64,000 nt of DNA from Magnetospirillum sp. SS-4. GTDB taxonomy: Bacteria > Pseudomonadota > Alphaproteobacteria > Rhodospirillales > Magnetospirillaceae. Of the stretch, positions 44,348-52,006 are shown piece after piece. The DNA lies in NCBI RefSeq assembly GCF_902729425.1, contig NZ_CACVCH010000046.1, positions 1-64,000 on the forward strand. The letters run 5' to 3'. The notes beneath the pieces were generated by a model. That model made no database searches and was not told where the DNA came from. It saw nothing but the letters and a program-made list of their open reading frames with translations. The position numbers and the translations under genes were made by a program. Numbering within the stretch: the first letter of the stretch is position 1; the number at the start of each line of letters is the position of its first letter.

Positions 44348-45177
44348 AGGGATGCCAGCGCGATTCCCCGCCGGTCCAAGGATTCCAGGCAGTCGTCGGA
44401 GGCGAGGAAGCGGTATTCCACCTCGCGTTGCCCGGTCAGCCATTCGCAGGCTTTCAGCGCCTCGTCGACCAGGCCGGGATGGCACATGACCAGGGTGGCG
44501 GGGCCGGGGGCATCGGTGAAGACGCGGAACAGCTCGGCATAGGGCACCTTGCCGGAAAAGTCGTAGACTCCCCGGAAACTGCGGTTGTGGGGAATGCCGG
44601 CGGTCTTCAGCATCCGGCGGAACCGCAGTCCCAGCAGGGCGATGATGGTGGCGCGCACCGGATCGATGCCCCGGCCCAGGATGGCGACGGGGTTTTCCCA
44701 GCACGACCGCACCCAGCCGCCGCCGGGTTTCAGGCGACGGCGCCAGATATCCAGCACCGCGTCGCGGATGATGGGCAACTGGTGGACGTGATGGTGGCCG
44801 TCAAGAAAGTCGGGCGGGCGGCCCATGGCGGCCTCGAACGCCTCCACCTGCCGCTCCAGTTCGGCCTTGATCTCGGCGGCGTCCAGGCGGCGCAGCAACG
44901 ACCGCTTGACCAGGGCGCCGATTCCGGGCAGCCGGCCGTCGGGGGCAAGATCGGGCATTTCCCCGATGGGGGCGTGATCGGTCAGCATCAGATGGACGCC
45001 GAACTGGGCCTTGCCTTCCAGTGGCTTCAGCAGGGCGGCCTCGTCCGGCCAGAACCGGCTGGCGGTCATGCAGCCGGTGGCCTGAAGCCGGCCGGCCGCG
45101 ATCAGGGCGCGGATGGCGCGGCCCAGTCCGGGGGCAAGGCCGTAATCGTCGGCGCAAAGGGTGATGCTGGCGGTCAT
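44344..45177 (-). CDS. hpnK: HpnK-type hopanoid deacetylase (ChbG/YdjC family)
   Basis: Members remove the N-acetyl group from GlcNAc-bacteriohopanetetrol. The 277-residue protein has the metal-binding opening ITLCADDYGLAPGLGRAIRAL (Asp-Asp), FGVHLMLTDHAP and DFLDGHHHVHQLPII. These supply the Asp-His-His ligands of the ChbG/HpnK fold. A CHPG motif follows (LVMCHPGLVDE). The start is the ATG at 45177. The nearby hpnI supports the hopanoid role over chitooligosaccharide deacetylation. Confidence 0.87.
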   Translation of the reverse strand: MTASITLCADDYGLAPGLGRAIRALIAAGRLQATGCMTASRFWPDEAALLKPLEGKAQFGVHLMLTDHAPIGEMPDLAPDGRLPGIGALVKRSLLRRLDAAEIKAELERQVEAFEAAMGRPPDFLDGHHHVHQLPIIRDAVLDIWRRRLKPGGGWVRSCWENPVAILGRGIDPVRATIIALLGLRFRRMLKTAGIPHNRSFRGVYDFSGKVPYAELFRVFTDAPGPATLVMCHPGLVDEALKACEWLTGQREVEYRFLASDDCLESLDRRGIALASL

Positions 45178-45213
45178 GGCCGGAGGATAGGCCGCCGGGG
45201 GGAGAGGGCGCAA

Positions 45214-45236
45214 GCCGCCCGCGTGCGCCGGGCGGC
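45214..45236 (-). terminator. Hairpin terminator candidate after the 89-residue protein gene
   Basis: GCCGCCCG pairs with CGGGCGGC (8-bp stem, 7-nt loop) just past the stop at 45242 on the minus strand. It lacks a T-tract, so it may be Rho-assisted or only an RNA-stability element. Confidence 0.4.
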
Positions 45237-45241
45237 CCTGG

Positions 45242-45511
45242 TTATTTCATGCCTTGCGATACCGCCAGATGGGTCAGCCAGCCGATCGAGGACGAGGTTG
45301 CCGCCGACACCGAGGTGTTGCCGCCCGCGCCGCCCTGGCGGGTGCCGTCGATGGTGGTGGCCTTGTTCTTGTCGGGCAGGTCCATGGGACCGAAGGCGTG
45401 GGTGGCGAAAGCGCTGGCCGGGCCGGTCCTGGCCGGGCGGGTGTCATGGCTGGCGGGGTCGTCCTTGCGGTTCAGCAGCAGGTGCGAGGTGCCGACGGTG
45501 GTGACTTGCAT
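45242..45511 (-). CDS. Small conserved-looking hypothetical protein
   Basis: An 89-residue protein that I do not recognise. It is probably real because GGAGA is ideally placed (GGAGAACGACAATG). It is rich in Thr, Ala, Gly and Ser with no signal peptide, membrane helix or cysteine. A short QVTTVGTSHLLLNRKDDPA start and a Gly/Ala/Ser-rich C-terminal half (GGAGGNTSVSAATSSS) suggest a disordered protein. The gene stands alone between hpnK and the DUF4170 gene. Confidence 0.55.
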   Translation of the reverse strand: MQVTTVGTSHLLLNRKDDPASHDTRPARTGPASAFATHAFGPMDLPDKNKATTIDGTRQGGAGGNTSVSAATSSSIGWLTHLAVSQGMK

Positions 45512-45709
45512 TGTCGTTCTCCAATGGAGAGGGCCTGCCGCTGCCGATGCACGGGGCGTGCCATGCCGTCAGGCGCGGAAATCCTGGATTTCCACACCGC
45601 AAGGGGCGGCAAATCCTGCCGGGCGGCCATGTTCCAAAGGACATTCCTTCCCGGCGGCCGATGGGGTATAAGCACGCCGCCGCACTTCTTCGGACGGGAA
45701 ACATCCCCC

Positions 45710-46111
45710 ATGGCCAAGATCTACTTTGTCGTCGGCGGCGAATATGCCGACACGTCGTTCACCATCATCGCCCCCGGCCATGCCGAGGAGCGCTTCGGCC
45801 CCTTCGACGAGCAGGAAGCCCATATCTGCTGGCGGGCGTTGACCGGCAAGTCGGTGGACAACGCCATGGTGCGCTATTTCATCCGTTCCACCGAGGAGGT
45901 GTCGGACGAGACCTGGTACGTGGTGGGCGGCGAATACGCCGACACCACTTTCCAGACCATCGCGCCGGGGCGCCGGCAGGAGGTGCACGGGCCGTTCACC
46001 CGCAAGGACGCCATGGAAAAATGGCGTGAATTGACCGGCAAGACCGTCGACAGCGCCATGACCCGCTTCGACCTTTGCACCGACACGGAGCTGAAGCGGC
46101 GCCAGTCGTAA
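45710..46111 (+). CDS. Tandem DUF4170-like protein
   Basis: A 133-residue protein made of two copies of one ~60-residue unit. The first has YFVVGGEYADTSFTIIAPGH and RALTGKSVDNAMVRYF. The second has WYVVGGEYADTTFQTIAPGR and RELTGKTVDSAMTRFD. The unit matches the small alphaproteobacterial DUF4170 family, which I recall mainly as single-domain proteins, so this looks like an internal duplication. Function is unknown. A TATAAG box at 45667 is a possible promoter element. The ferredoxin gene follows 27 bp later. Confidence 0.8.
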   Translation: MAKIYFVVGGEYADTSFTIIAPGHAEERFGPFDEQEAHICWRALTGKSVDNAMVRYFIRSTEEVSDETWYVVGGEYADTTFQTIAPGRRQEVHGPFTRKDAMEKWRELTGKTVDSAMTRFDLCTDTELKRRQS

Positions 46112-46138
46112 CGAAGACCAAGAGAGAGGAGGACCGTC

Positions 46139-46471
46139 GTGAATCATTATCCCAACAAGTACCACGCCTTCATCTGCGCCCAGAGCCGTCCCGAGGGACA
46201 TCCGCGCGGCTGCTGCTCCAGCAAGGGCGGCGGCCAGCCGCTGTTCCAGCACCTGATGGGCAAGATGAGCGAACTGAACCTGTGGGAGGCGGGCATCAGC
46301 GTCGCTTCCAGTTCGTGTCTGGGCTTTTGCAAGGCCGGCCCGCTGATGGTGGTCTATCCCCAGGGCGTCTGGTACAAGGTCCAGACCACGGCCGATATCG
46401 ACGAGATCGTCGCGTCCCACTTCGTCAAGGACGTGCCGGTCGAGCGCCTGATGGTCACTCCCGGCAAGTAG
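46139..46471 (+). CDS. Thioredoxin-like [2Fe-2S] ferredoxin
   Basis: A 110-residue protein with GTG start. The cluster-binding cysteines are Cys13 (AFICAQSRPEGHPRGCC), Cys25 or Cys26, Cys60 and Cys64 (SSSCLGFCKAGPLMVVYPQGVWY). This is the thioredoxin-like ferredoxin pattern also seen at the C-terminal part of NuoE-type proteins. Members are electron carriers, sometimes regulatory. The last 17 bp overlap the convergent histidine kinase gene. Confidence 0.88.
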   Translation: MNHYPNKYHAFICAQSRPEGHPRGCCSSKGGGQPLFQHLMGKMSELNLWEAGISVASSSCLGFCKAGPLMVVYPQGVWYKVQTTADIDEIVASHFVKDVPVERLMVTPGK

Positions 46472-47924
46472 GGGCGGTTTCCGGATTCGCGCGGTCCTTT
46501 TCATCTGCGTGAATCCGGCCGCTTCTGGCGTCGGCCTTATCGGCCTTGTCGGCATGGCGGGCGAAGACGAGGCGGACGATCAGGCCGGGGGCGTTGTCGT
46601 CCAGCACCAGCCGCGCCCCGTGAAGCCGCACCACCGCCTGGACCAGCGACAGCCCCAGGCCGTTGCCGGGGGTCGAGCGGGTCGAATCCAGGCGGATGAA
46701 ACGTTCCAGAACCCGTTCCCGCGATTCCTCCGGAATGCCGGGGCCTGAATCGGTGACCGTCAGTTCCACCGTGCCGTCCTCGCCCGCGGCGACGCCGACC
46801 GCCACATGGCCGCCCGCCGGGGTGTATTTGACGGCGTTGTCCACCAGATTGGCCATGGCCTGGAACAGCAGGTGGCGGTCACCCCGGACCCGCAGGTCCG
46901 GCTCGGCCCGGCAGGTCAGTTCCACCTCCTTTTCCTCGGCCAGCGGTTCGTAAAGCTCGACCGCGTCCTCGGCGAGGCGCGACAGGTCCAGGCTTTCCAG
47001 GCGTTCCAGCCGTGCCGCCGATTCCGCGTGCGAGATGGTCAGGATGGCGCTGAAGGTGGCCAGCAGGTTGTCGGCCTCGGCCAGGGTCTCTTCCAGCGTC
47101 CGGCGGAATCCTTCGCAATCGGGCGGTCCCAGCAGCGCCAGGTCGATGCGCGACCGCAGCCGGTTCAGCGGCGTGCGCAGGTCGTGGGCGATGTTGTCCG
47201 AGACGGTGCGGATGCCTTCCAGCAGCCGTTCCAGCTCGTCCATCATCTCGTTGAAGCTTTCCGCCAGCGAGTCGAACTCGTCGCCGGTCCCCGACAGCGC
47301 CATGCGCTGGCTCATGTCGCCGCCGAAGATGCTGCGCGCCGTGCGGCTCATTTCCTCGACCCGCTGCAACAGGTGGCGGCTGGTGAAGTAGCCGCCGACC
47401 ACGCCCAGCAGGATGGTGACGGCGAGACCCCAGCCCAGCGCCCGGTTGATGGCCGATTTGACCCGCTTGGCGTCGGCTAGCGATCGTCCCACCAGCAGGC
47501 GGTAGCCGTCGGCCAGTTCGTAGGCCCTGGCCATCACCTCGAATCCCGGCCCGATGCCGCCCAGCGGCAGAATGCGAAAGCGCACCCAGCCGAGCTGGCT
47601 GCCGACCTCGGCCGGCCACGCCCGCAGATTGCCGGCCAGTGGCGAGCCGTCCAGGCCCATCAGCAGATAGGAGACGCGGCCCTCCACATCCTGGCGGGTG
47701 CGCTGGCCGATCACGTCGGCCAGCCCCACCAGGTCGCGGTCCCGATAGACTTCGGCCAGACCGGTGGCCTCGGCCTCGACCGTTTCCTGCACCTGCCATT
47801 CGATGAACATGGTGGTGCTCCACGACACCAGCATCAGCAGGGCCATGGCCGATATGGTGAAGATGGCGAGATAGCTCAGCGCCAGACGGAAGGTGGTGGT
47901 GCGAAGAAGGCTAGCGGGCTGCAC
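46455..47924 (-). CDS. Sensor histidine kinase (partner of the OmpR-type regulator)
   Basis: A 489-residue kinase with two membrane helices (about residues 14-36 and 163-183) flanking a periplasmic region of about 125 residues. A HAMP linker follows, then HisKA with NIAHDLRTPLNRLRSRIDLALL. The HATPase has NLVDNAVKYTPAGG, DSGPGIPEESRERV and GNGLGLSLVQAVVRLHG. An unusual charged tail of about 40 residues (HADKADKADARSGRIHADEKD) closes the protein. The GTG start overlaps the end of the regulator gene by 14 bp, so the pair is co-translated. The signal is unknown. Confidence 0.92.
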   Translation of the reverse strand: MQPASLLRTTTFRLALSYLAIFTISAMALLMLVSWSTTMFIEWQVQETVEAEATGLAEVYRDRDLVGLADVIGQRTRQDVEGRVSYLLMGLDGSPLAGNLRAWPAEVGSQLGWVRFRILPLGGIGPGFEVMARAYELADGYRLLVGRSLADAKRVKSAINRALGWGLAVTILLGVVGGYFTSRHLLQRVEEMSRTARSIFGGDMSQRMALSGTGDEFDSLAESFNEMMDELERLLEGIRTVSDNIAHDLRTPLNRLRSRIDLALLGPPDCEGFRRTLEETLAEADNLLATFSAILTISHAESAARLERLESLDLSRLAEDAVELYEPLAEEKEVELTCRAEPDLRVRGDRHLLFQAMANLVDNAVKYTPAGGHVAVGVAAGEDGTVELTVTDSGPGIPEESRERVLERFIRLDSTRSTPGNGLGLSLVQAVVRLHGARLVLDDNAPGLIVRLVFARHADKADKADARSGRIHADEKDRANPETAPTCRE

Positions 47925-48588
47925 GAAGGGTGTATCCGGCGCCCCTGACCGTGTGAATCAGCGGCGGGTCGAAATCCTTGTCCACCTTCTGGCGCAGCCG
48001 GCTGATATGCACGTCGATCAGGTTGGTCTGGGGGTCGAAATGGTATTCCCAGACATTTTCCAGCAGCATGGTTCGCGTCACCACCTGACCGGCGTAGCGC
48101 ATCAGGTATTCCAGCAGCCTGAACTCGCGCGGCTGAAGGTCGATGGTCTGGCCGCCGCGCTGAACCGTGCGGGCCAGCAGGTCCATTTCCAGGTCCTCCA
48201 CCTTCAGGCGGGTTTCCGGCTGGGCCGCCGACACCCGCCGCGCCAGCGCCTCGATGCGGGCCAGCAATTCGGCGAAGGCGTAGGGCTTGACCAGATAATC
48301 GTCGCCGCCGGCCTTCAGGCCGCGGACCCGGTCGTCGACCTTGCCCAGCGCCGACAGCACCAGCACCGGCGTGGTGTTGCCGTCGGCGCGGATCGCCTGG
48401 ATGATCGCCAGTCCGTCGATGCCGGGCAGCATGCGGTCCACCACCATGGCGTCCCAGCGTTCCGAGGTGGCGAGGAACAGCCCGTCGGTGCCGGTGGCGG
48501 CATGGTCGACCACATGGCCGGCCTCGCGCAGGCCCTTGGCCATGTAGGCGGCGGCCTCGTTGTCGTCTTCGATCAGCAGGATGCGCAT
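47911..48588 (-). CDS. OmpR/PhoB-type response regulator
   Basis: A 225-residue two-domain regulator. The receiver domain has ILLIEDDNEAA (acidic pair), phosphoacceptor Asp in MVVDRMLPGIDGL, and YLVKPYAFAEL. The C-terminal winged helix (about residues 130-223) has QPREFRLLEYLMRYAGQVVTRTMLLENVWEYHFDPQTNLIDVHISRLRQKV. The start is the ATG at 48588. A GC-rich terminator lies 58 bp upstream, so its promoter must sit between the two or the hairpin acts as an attenuator. Confidence 0.94.
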   Translation of the reverse strand: MRILLIEDDNEAAAYMAKGLREAGHVVDHAATGTDGLFLATSERWDAMVVDRMLPGIDGLAIIQAIRADGNTTPVLVLSALGKVDDRVRGLKAGGDDYLVKPYAFAELLARIEALARRVSAAQPETRLKVEDLEMDLLARTVQRGGQTIDLQPREFRLLEYLMRYAGQVVTRTMLLENVWEYHFDPQTNLIDVHISRLRQKVDKDFDPPLIHTVRGAGYTLRAAR

Positions 48589-48645
48589 ATGAACTTCAAC
48601 CCTCTCGTCGCAGCCGACCTTAACGTCTTCCCTTCCCACGGAAAA

Positions 48646-48682
48646 GCCCCCGCGCCAGGGGGGGGAGCGCGGGGGCCTTTTT
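48646..48682 (+). terminator. Bidirectional Rho-independent terminator
   Basis: A perfect 10-bp stem (48646-48655 with 48667-48676, 11-nt loop) is followed by TTTTT on the plus strand and TTTT on the minus strand. On the minus strand it most likely ends the methyltransferase-phosphorylase transcript. The 406-bp gap 48589-48994 holds nothing else clear, only a short ACCGC/GCGGT inverted repeat near 48866-48886. Confidence 0.75.
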
Positions 48683-48994
48683 CCGGTGTCCGGACGCGGG
48701 GGGAATACGTCCGTCGTGGAGTCGCGTCCGCCTCGGGGGGAACGAGAGGGACACGGCGGCGGGGAGTTCGGATCCGCCGGGTTCGAACGGCACCGGCAGG
48801 GAGCGCAAACTTGCCGCCGAGCCACCGTTCCAACCTTATGATGGGATCATGCCACCGGCAGGATTACCGCATCATTTCGCTGCGGTTAAGCTTTGGTAAT
48901 GATCGGGATGGCCATTTCTCTTCTCTATGCCGGCTTCAGCCAGGACACCGGCCAGGGCGATATCGCCGTCACGGTCGGCTTTGGCGTTGCAGGA

Positions 48995-49798
48995 TCACCG
49001 TAGTTCCGGGGCCAGCCACGCCCGCCCCGCCGCGGCCACCAGGGCCAAGGCGTCCAGGGCGCCGTCGGCCTCGCCCTTCTCGAAGTCGCCCTCGCATCTC
49101 GCCATGGTATTGGTGACATGGGCGAAACAGGCCACCGGACAACCTCGGGCACGCGAGAAAGCGTAGAGCGCCGCCGCTTCCATCTCCACCGCCAGGATGC
49201 CCGCGTCACGATGCGCGGCGATGGCCGCCTCGGTCTCGCGGTAGGGAGCGTCGGTGGTCCAGGTCGCCCCCCGGTGAAGAACGACGGGAGTCGTTTCATG
49301 CAGTGCCGCCAAACGCCCCAGCACGTCGGGGGCGGCTTCGGCGAAACGGGACGGCGGCAGGTAGTGGTAGCTGGTGCCCTCGTCGCGAAGCGCCCGGTCG
49401 ATCAGGATGAAGTAGGGAGCCTCGCCCACCGGCGTGATCTGACCGGACGAGGTGACGCTGATCAGGAAACGGCAGCCGCTGGCGAACATCTGTTCGGCCA
49501 GCAGCACGGCGAAGGGGGCGCCGACGGCACAGCCGACCACCCCGAACTCCAGCCCCTCATGCTCGAACCGCCACATCTCGGTATGGTAGCAGGCCCAGTG
49601 TTCGACCGGCCGCGCCTGGCCTGTGCGCTTAAGGTAGCGCACCATGTCGCCGTCGGGGTCGAGCAGGCAGAGGGCGGGCACCTCGGTATGGGTAAGGCCG
49701 CGCTGGCGCCTCGCCTCGCGCAGCAGGTTGGCCGGCTGGAACACCGAGGGCGCATCGGTGTCCTTGAGATCGAGGATGGGGGGTTGGGGAGCGGGCAT
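48995..49798 (-). CDS. Nucleoside phosphorylase (PNP/UDP family)
   Basis: A 267-residue protein of the nucleoside phosphorylase fold, close to uridine phosphorylase. It has FQPANLLREARRQRG, CLLDPDGDMVRYL, GVVGCAVGAPFAVLLAEQMFASGCRFLISVTSSGQI and the base/ribose-binding AVEMEAAALYAFSRARG with its conserved Met-Glu. The substrate could be a pyrimidine or purine nucleoside. It is the third gene of a compact string (3 bp after a methyltransferase), so it might process a methylation by-product, which is speculative. Confidence 0.85.
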   Translation of the reverse strand: MPAPQPPILDLKDTDAPSVFQPANLLREARRQRGLTHTEVPALCLLDPDGDMVRYLKRTGQARPVEHWACYHTEMWRFEHEGLEFGVVGCAVGAPFAVLLAEQMFASGCRFLISVTSSGQITPVGEAPYFILIDRALRDEGTSYHYLPPSRFAEAAPDVLGRLAALHETTPVVLHRGATWTTDAPYRETEAAIAAHRDAGILAVEMEAAALYAFSRARGCPVACFAHVTNTMARCEGDFEKGEADGALDALALVAAAGRAWLAPELR

Positions 49799-49801
49799 GG
49801 C

Positions 49802-50413
49802 TCAGCGCCTCCGCAGGCGGCAGAACTGGAAGCGCTGGATTTTTCCTGCCGGGGTCGGGTGATCCTCGGTCATGGCGGCGAGCATCTCGAAATGAGGTGC
49901 GAACTCTGCGGCAAGGCCATCGGCGTCATAGCGGCGGATGGTCAGGCCGCTGCACCGCTCCGGCCCATCCAGGGCGAAGGTCCCGATCACCGCGTGCCCG
50001 CCGGTCGGTACGGCGGCGGCCATGGCGGCGGCATAGGCGGCCCGGTCGGCGGCTTCGGTGAGGAAGTGGAACACGGCGCGGTCATGCCAGAGGTCGAAAC
50101 GGGAGGGCGGCGTCCATCCGGTCACGTCGGCGATCAGCCATTCCACCAGGGCGGCCCGGTCGCCCAGGCGGCGGCGCGCCCGTTCCAGCGCCGCCGGGGC
50201 GATGTCGAGAACGGTGACACGCCGGAAACCTTGCTCGACCAGGCAATCCACCAGCCGCGAGGCACCGCCCCCGACATCGATGATCCTGCCTTCCGGTCCC
50301 AGGCCGGTGTCGCGGATCAGGGCCAGGGAAGTTTTCGGATGGTCCTGGTACCAGCTGACCTCGTTCTCGGCCTTGGTCTCGTAAACCGTCTGCCAATGCG
50401 ACTGCCGGTCCAT
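49802..50413 (-). CDS. Class I SAM-dependent methyltransferase (thiopurine-methyltransferase-like group)
   Basis: A 203-residue methyltransferase. The N-terminal MDRQSHWQTVYETKAENEVSWYQDHP is a recognisable family opening. SAM-binding motif I is RIIDVGGGASRLVDCLVEQG, followed by the acidic motif VTVLDIAPAALERARRRLG and the DLWHDRAVFHFLTE motif. The start is the ATG at 50413 behind GAGGGGGGAA. It lies between another methyltransferase gene (11 bp gap) and the phosphorylase gene. The acceptor is unknown; related enzymes act on thiol-, selenium- or tellurium-type nucleophiles as well as small acids. Confidence 0.85.
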   Translation of the reverse strand: MDRQSHWQTVYETKAENEVSWYQDHPKTSLALIRDTGLGPEGRIIDVGGGASRLVDCLVEQGFRRVTVLDIAPAALERARRRLGDRAALVEWLIADVTGWTPPSRFDLWHDRAVFHFLTEAADRAAYAAAMAAAVPTGGHAVIGTFALDGPERCSGLTIRRYDADGLAAEFAPHFEMLAAMTEDHPTPAGKIQRFQFCRLRRR

Positions 50414-50424
50414 GTGTTCCCCCC

Positions 50425-51102
50425 TCATATCTTTTGTGCCGTCATGGCGATGTAGGCGGCGCCCACCGTGGTCCGTGCGCCAAGAGCCGGGTCGAATGGC
50501 GCCATCAAGCGCGCCGCCCATCTCCAGGGCGGGAAGAACACGGCACCCCGCATCGCTTCCACCGCCAATCCAATCGAAGCCATCTCGGCCGCCAGCAATC
50601 GGGCATCGCTGAAATGTGCCTGCCGCCACAAGCGGGTCCCAAGCCAGACGCGCATGAGGCGGATCACCGCCCATGGGCTCCAGCGTCCCAGTTCCCCAAT
50701 CAGCAGATGGCCGCCGCCTCGCAGGACCCTGGCCGCTTCCGCCAGGGCGGCCCGGCGATCATGGATCAGGCACAGAACCGTGTTCATCACCGCGAGGTCG
50801 AAACTGGCGTCGGAAAATGGCAGCCGGCAGGCGTCACCCGCCAGGAACTGGCCCTCCGTCACGGTAGCGCGGGCGGCCATGATCATGGCCGGATCGGCGT
50901 CGATGCCGGTGACGCGGGCTCCCTCCGTCGCCATCTCGGCAGCCAGGACACCATCGCCGCAACCGATATCGAGGACATTCAGCCCCCGCAAGGGAGGGGC
51001 GATTCCCAGCAGGGCCTGATGCTCCAGGCGTTCGACGATTCGCCCAAGCGACGTTTTCCGCCACGCGGCATAACGGGTGGGGCCGATGCTGGATGCGCTC
51101 AC
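50425..51102 (-). CDS. Class I SAM-dependent methyltransferase (UbiE-like)
   Basis: A 225-residue protein with a Methyltransf_11-type core. Motif I is LNVLDIGCGDGVLAAEMATEG, followed by VTGIDADPAMI and GDACRLPFSDASFDLAVMNTVLCLI. ARVLRGGGHLLIGELGRWS closes the core. The C-terminal region (about residues 145-225) is hydrophobic and aromatic, with membrane-association potential. It is the first gene of a three-gene minus-strand string and is divergent from an ArsR-rhodanese regulator across a palindromic intergenic site. Confidence 0.87.
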   Translation of the reverse strand: MSASSIGPTRYAAWRKTSLGRIVERLEHQALLGIAPPLRGLNVLDIGCGDGVLAAEMATEGARVTGIDADPAMIMAARATVTEGQFLAGDACRLPFSDASFDLAVMNTVLCLIHDRRAALAEAARVLRGGGHLLIGELGRWSPWAVIRLMRVWLGTRLWRQAHFSDARLLAAEMASIGLAVEAMRGAVFFPPWRWAARLMAPFDPALGARTTVGAAYIAMTAQKI

Positions 51103-51136
51103 GGCGCGGTTTCTCCGATAGATGAGGATAGCCTGT

Positions 51137-51158
51137 TATTCAATAACTTTGTTGAATA
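51137..51158. promoter_or_regulatory. Palindromic operator candidate in the divergent ArsR/methyltransferase gap
   Basis: TATTCAA-N8-TTGAATA is a perfect 7-bp inverted repeat in an AT-rich patch, placed between two divergent start codons. ArsR-family dimers bind AT-rich palindromes of this size. It would let the regulator control itself and the methyltransferase operon. The repeat is seen; the binding is inference. Confidence 0.6.
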
Positions 51159-51232
51159 GTATGCTGCCATAGGCAGGCCGTCAATCTTCGGGCATGATTC
51201 CCGAATACGTCGGCTTGAGGATAGGAGCGAGC

Positions 51233-51895
51233 TTGGCAGCCAAGAGCAGTCCGAAACTGTCCATTCTGGAGCAGATCGCCATGGTGGCGAAGGCCTTGGG
51301 AAATCCCCATCGCCTCGACCTCCTGGAACTGCTTGCCCAGGGCGAACGCAGTGTCGAGGGACTAGCGGCGGCCAGCGGCCTGTCCTTCGCCAATACCTCG
51401 CAGCACCTCCAGGTCCTGCGGCGGAGCGGCTTGGCTGTTTCGCGCAGGAGCGGGCTGCACGTCCTTTACCGGACCTCCGGGGATGATGTTCTGGAACTCC
51501 TGGCCGCGCTGCGGCGGACGGCGGCGCGCCATGTGGAGGAGATCGACCGGCTGATGCAGGGCTTCTTCCACCAGCGGGATGCCCTGGAGCCCGTCTCGCG
51601 CGACGAACTGGTCGGGCGCCTGGGGGATGGAACCGTGACTCTGCTCGACGTCCGCCCGCCCGAGGAATATGCCGCCGGCCATCTGCCCGGAGCCATCAAT
51701 ATTCCCCTCAAGGAATTGCAGCGTCGCCTCGGGGAACTGCCGGACGGCGCCGAGGTGGTGGCCTATTGCCGGGGCCCCTACTGCGTCCTGGCCTTCGAGG
51801 CGGTGGCATCCCTGCGGGAGTGCGGCCGCGCCGCCCGGCGCCTGCAGGACGGCTTCCCGGAATGGCGTCTGGCCGGCTTGCCGGTGGAGACATGA
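51233..51895 (+). CDS. ArsR-family regulator fused to a rhodanese domain
   Basis: A 220-residue fusion. The N-terminal ArsR winged helix (about residues 8-95) has AMVAKALGNPHRLDLLELLAQGE and the recognition helix LSFANTSQHLQVLRRSGL. The C-terminal rhodanese (about 125-218) has VTLLDVRPPEEYAAGHLPGAINIPL and the catalytic loop CRGPYC. The HTH domain has no cysteine, so sensing probably relies on persulfidation of the rhodanese Cys. I choose TTG at 51233, with AGGAG five bases upstream; the ATG at 51194 is a weaker alternative. Confidence 0.88.
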   Translation: MAAKSSPKLSILEQIAMVAKALGNPHRLDLLELLAQGERSVEGLAAASGLSFANTSQHLQVLRRSGLAVSRRSGLHVLYRTSGDDVLELLAALRRTAARHVEEIDRLMQGFFHQRDALEPVSRDELVGRLGDGTVTLLDVRPPEEYAAGHLPGAINIPLKELQRRLGELPDGAEVVAYCRGPYCVLAFEAVASLRECGRAARRLQDGFPEWRLAGLPVET

Positions 51896-52006
51896 CCGGG
51901 GGAATGCGCCTTGATCTTGGCCTGATTGCCGCAGCTTACTGCCTCGACAGCCCGGCGGTGTTCCGGCATTGTTGCCGGGACAGGGTATTTTCGGTGGAAG
52001 AACGTC

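Noticed and set aside
45577-45593. GGAAATC-N3-GATTTCC hairpin upstream of the DUF4170 gene
   Set aside because: A neat 7-bp palindrome, but it is 133 bp from the start codon with no clear promoter nearby and no T-tract.
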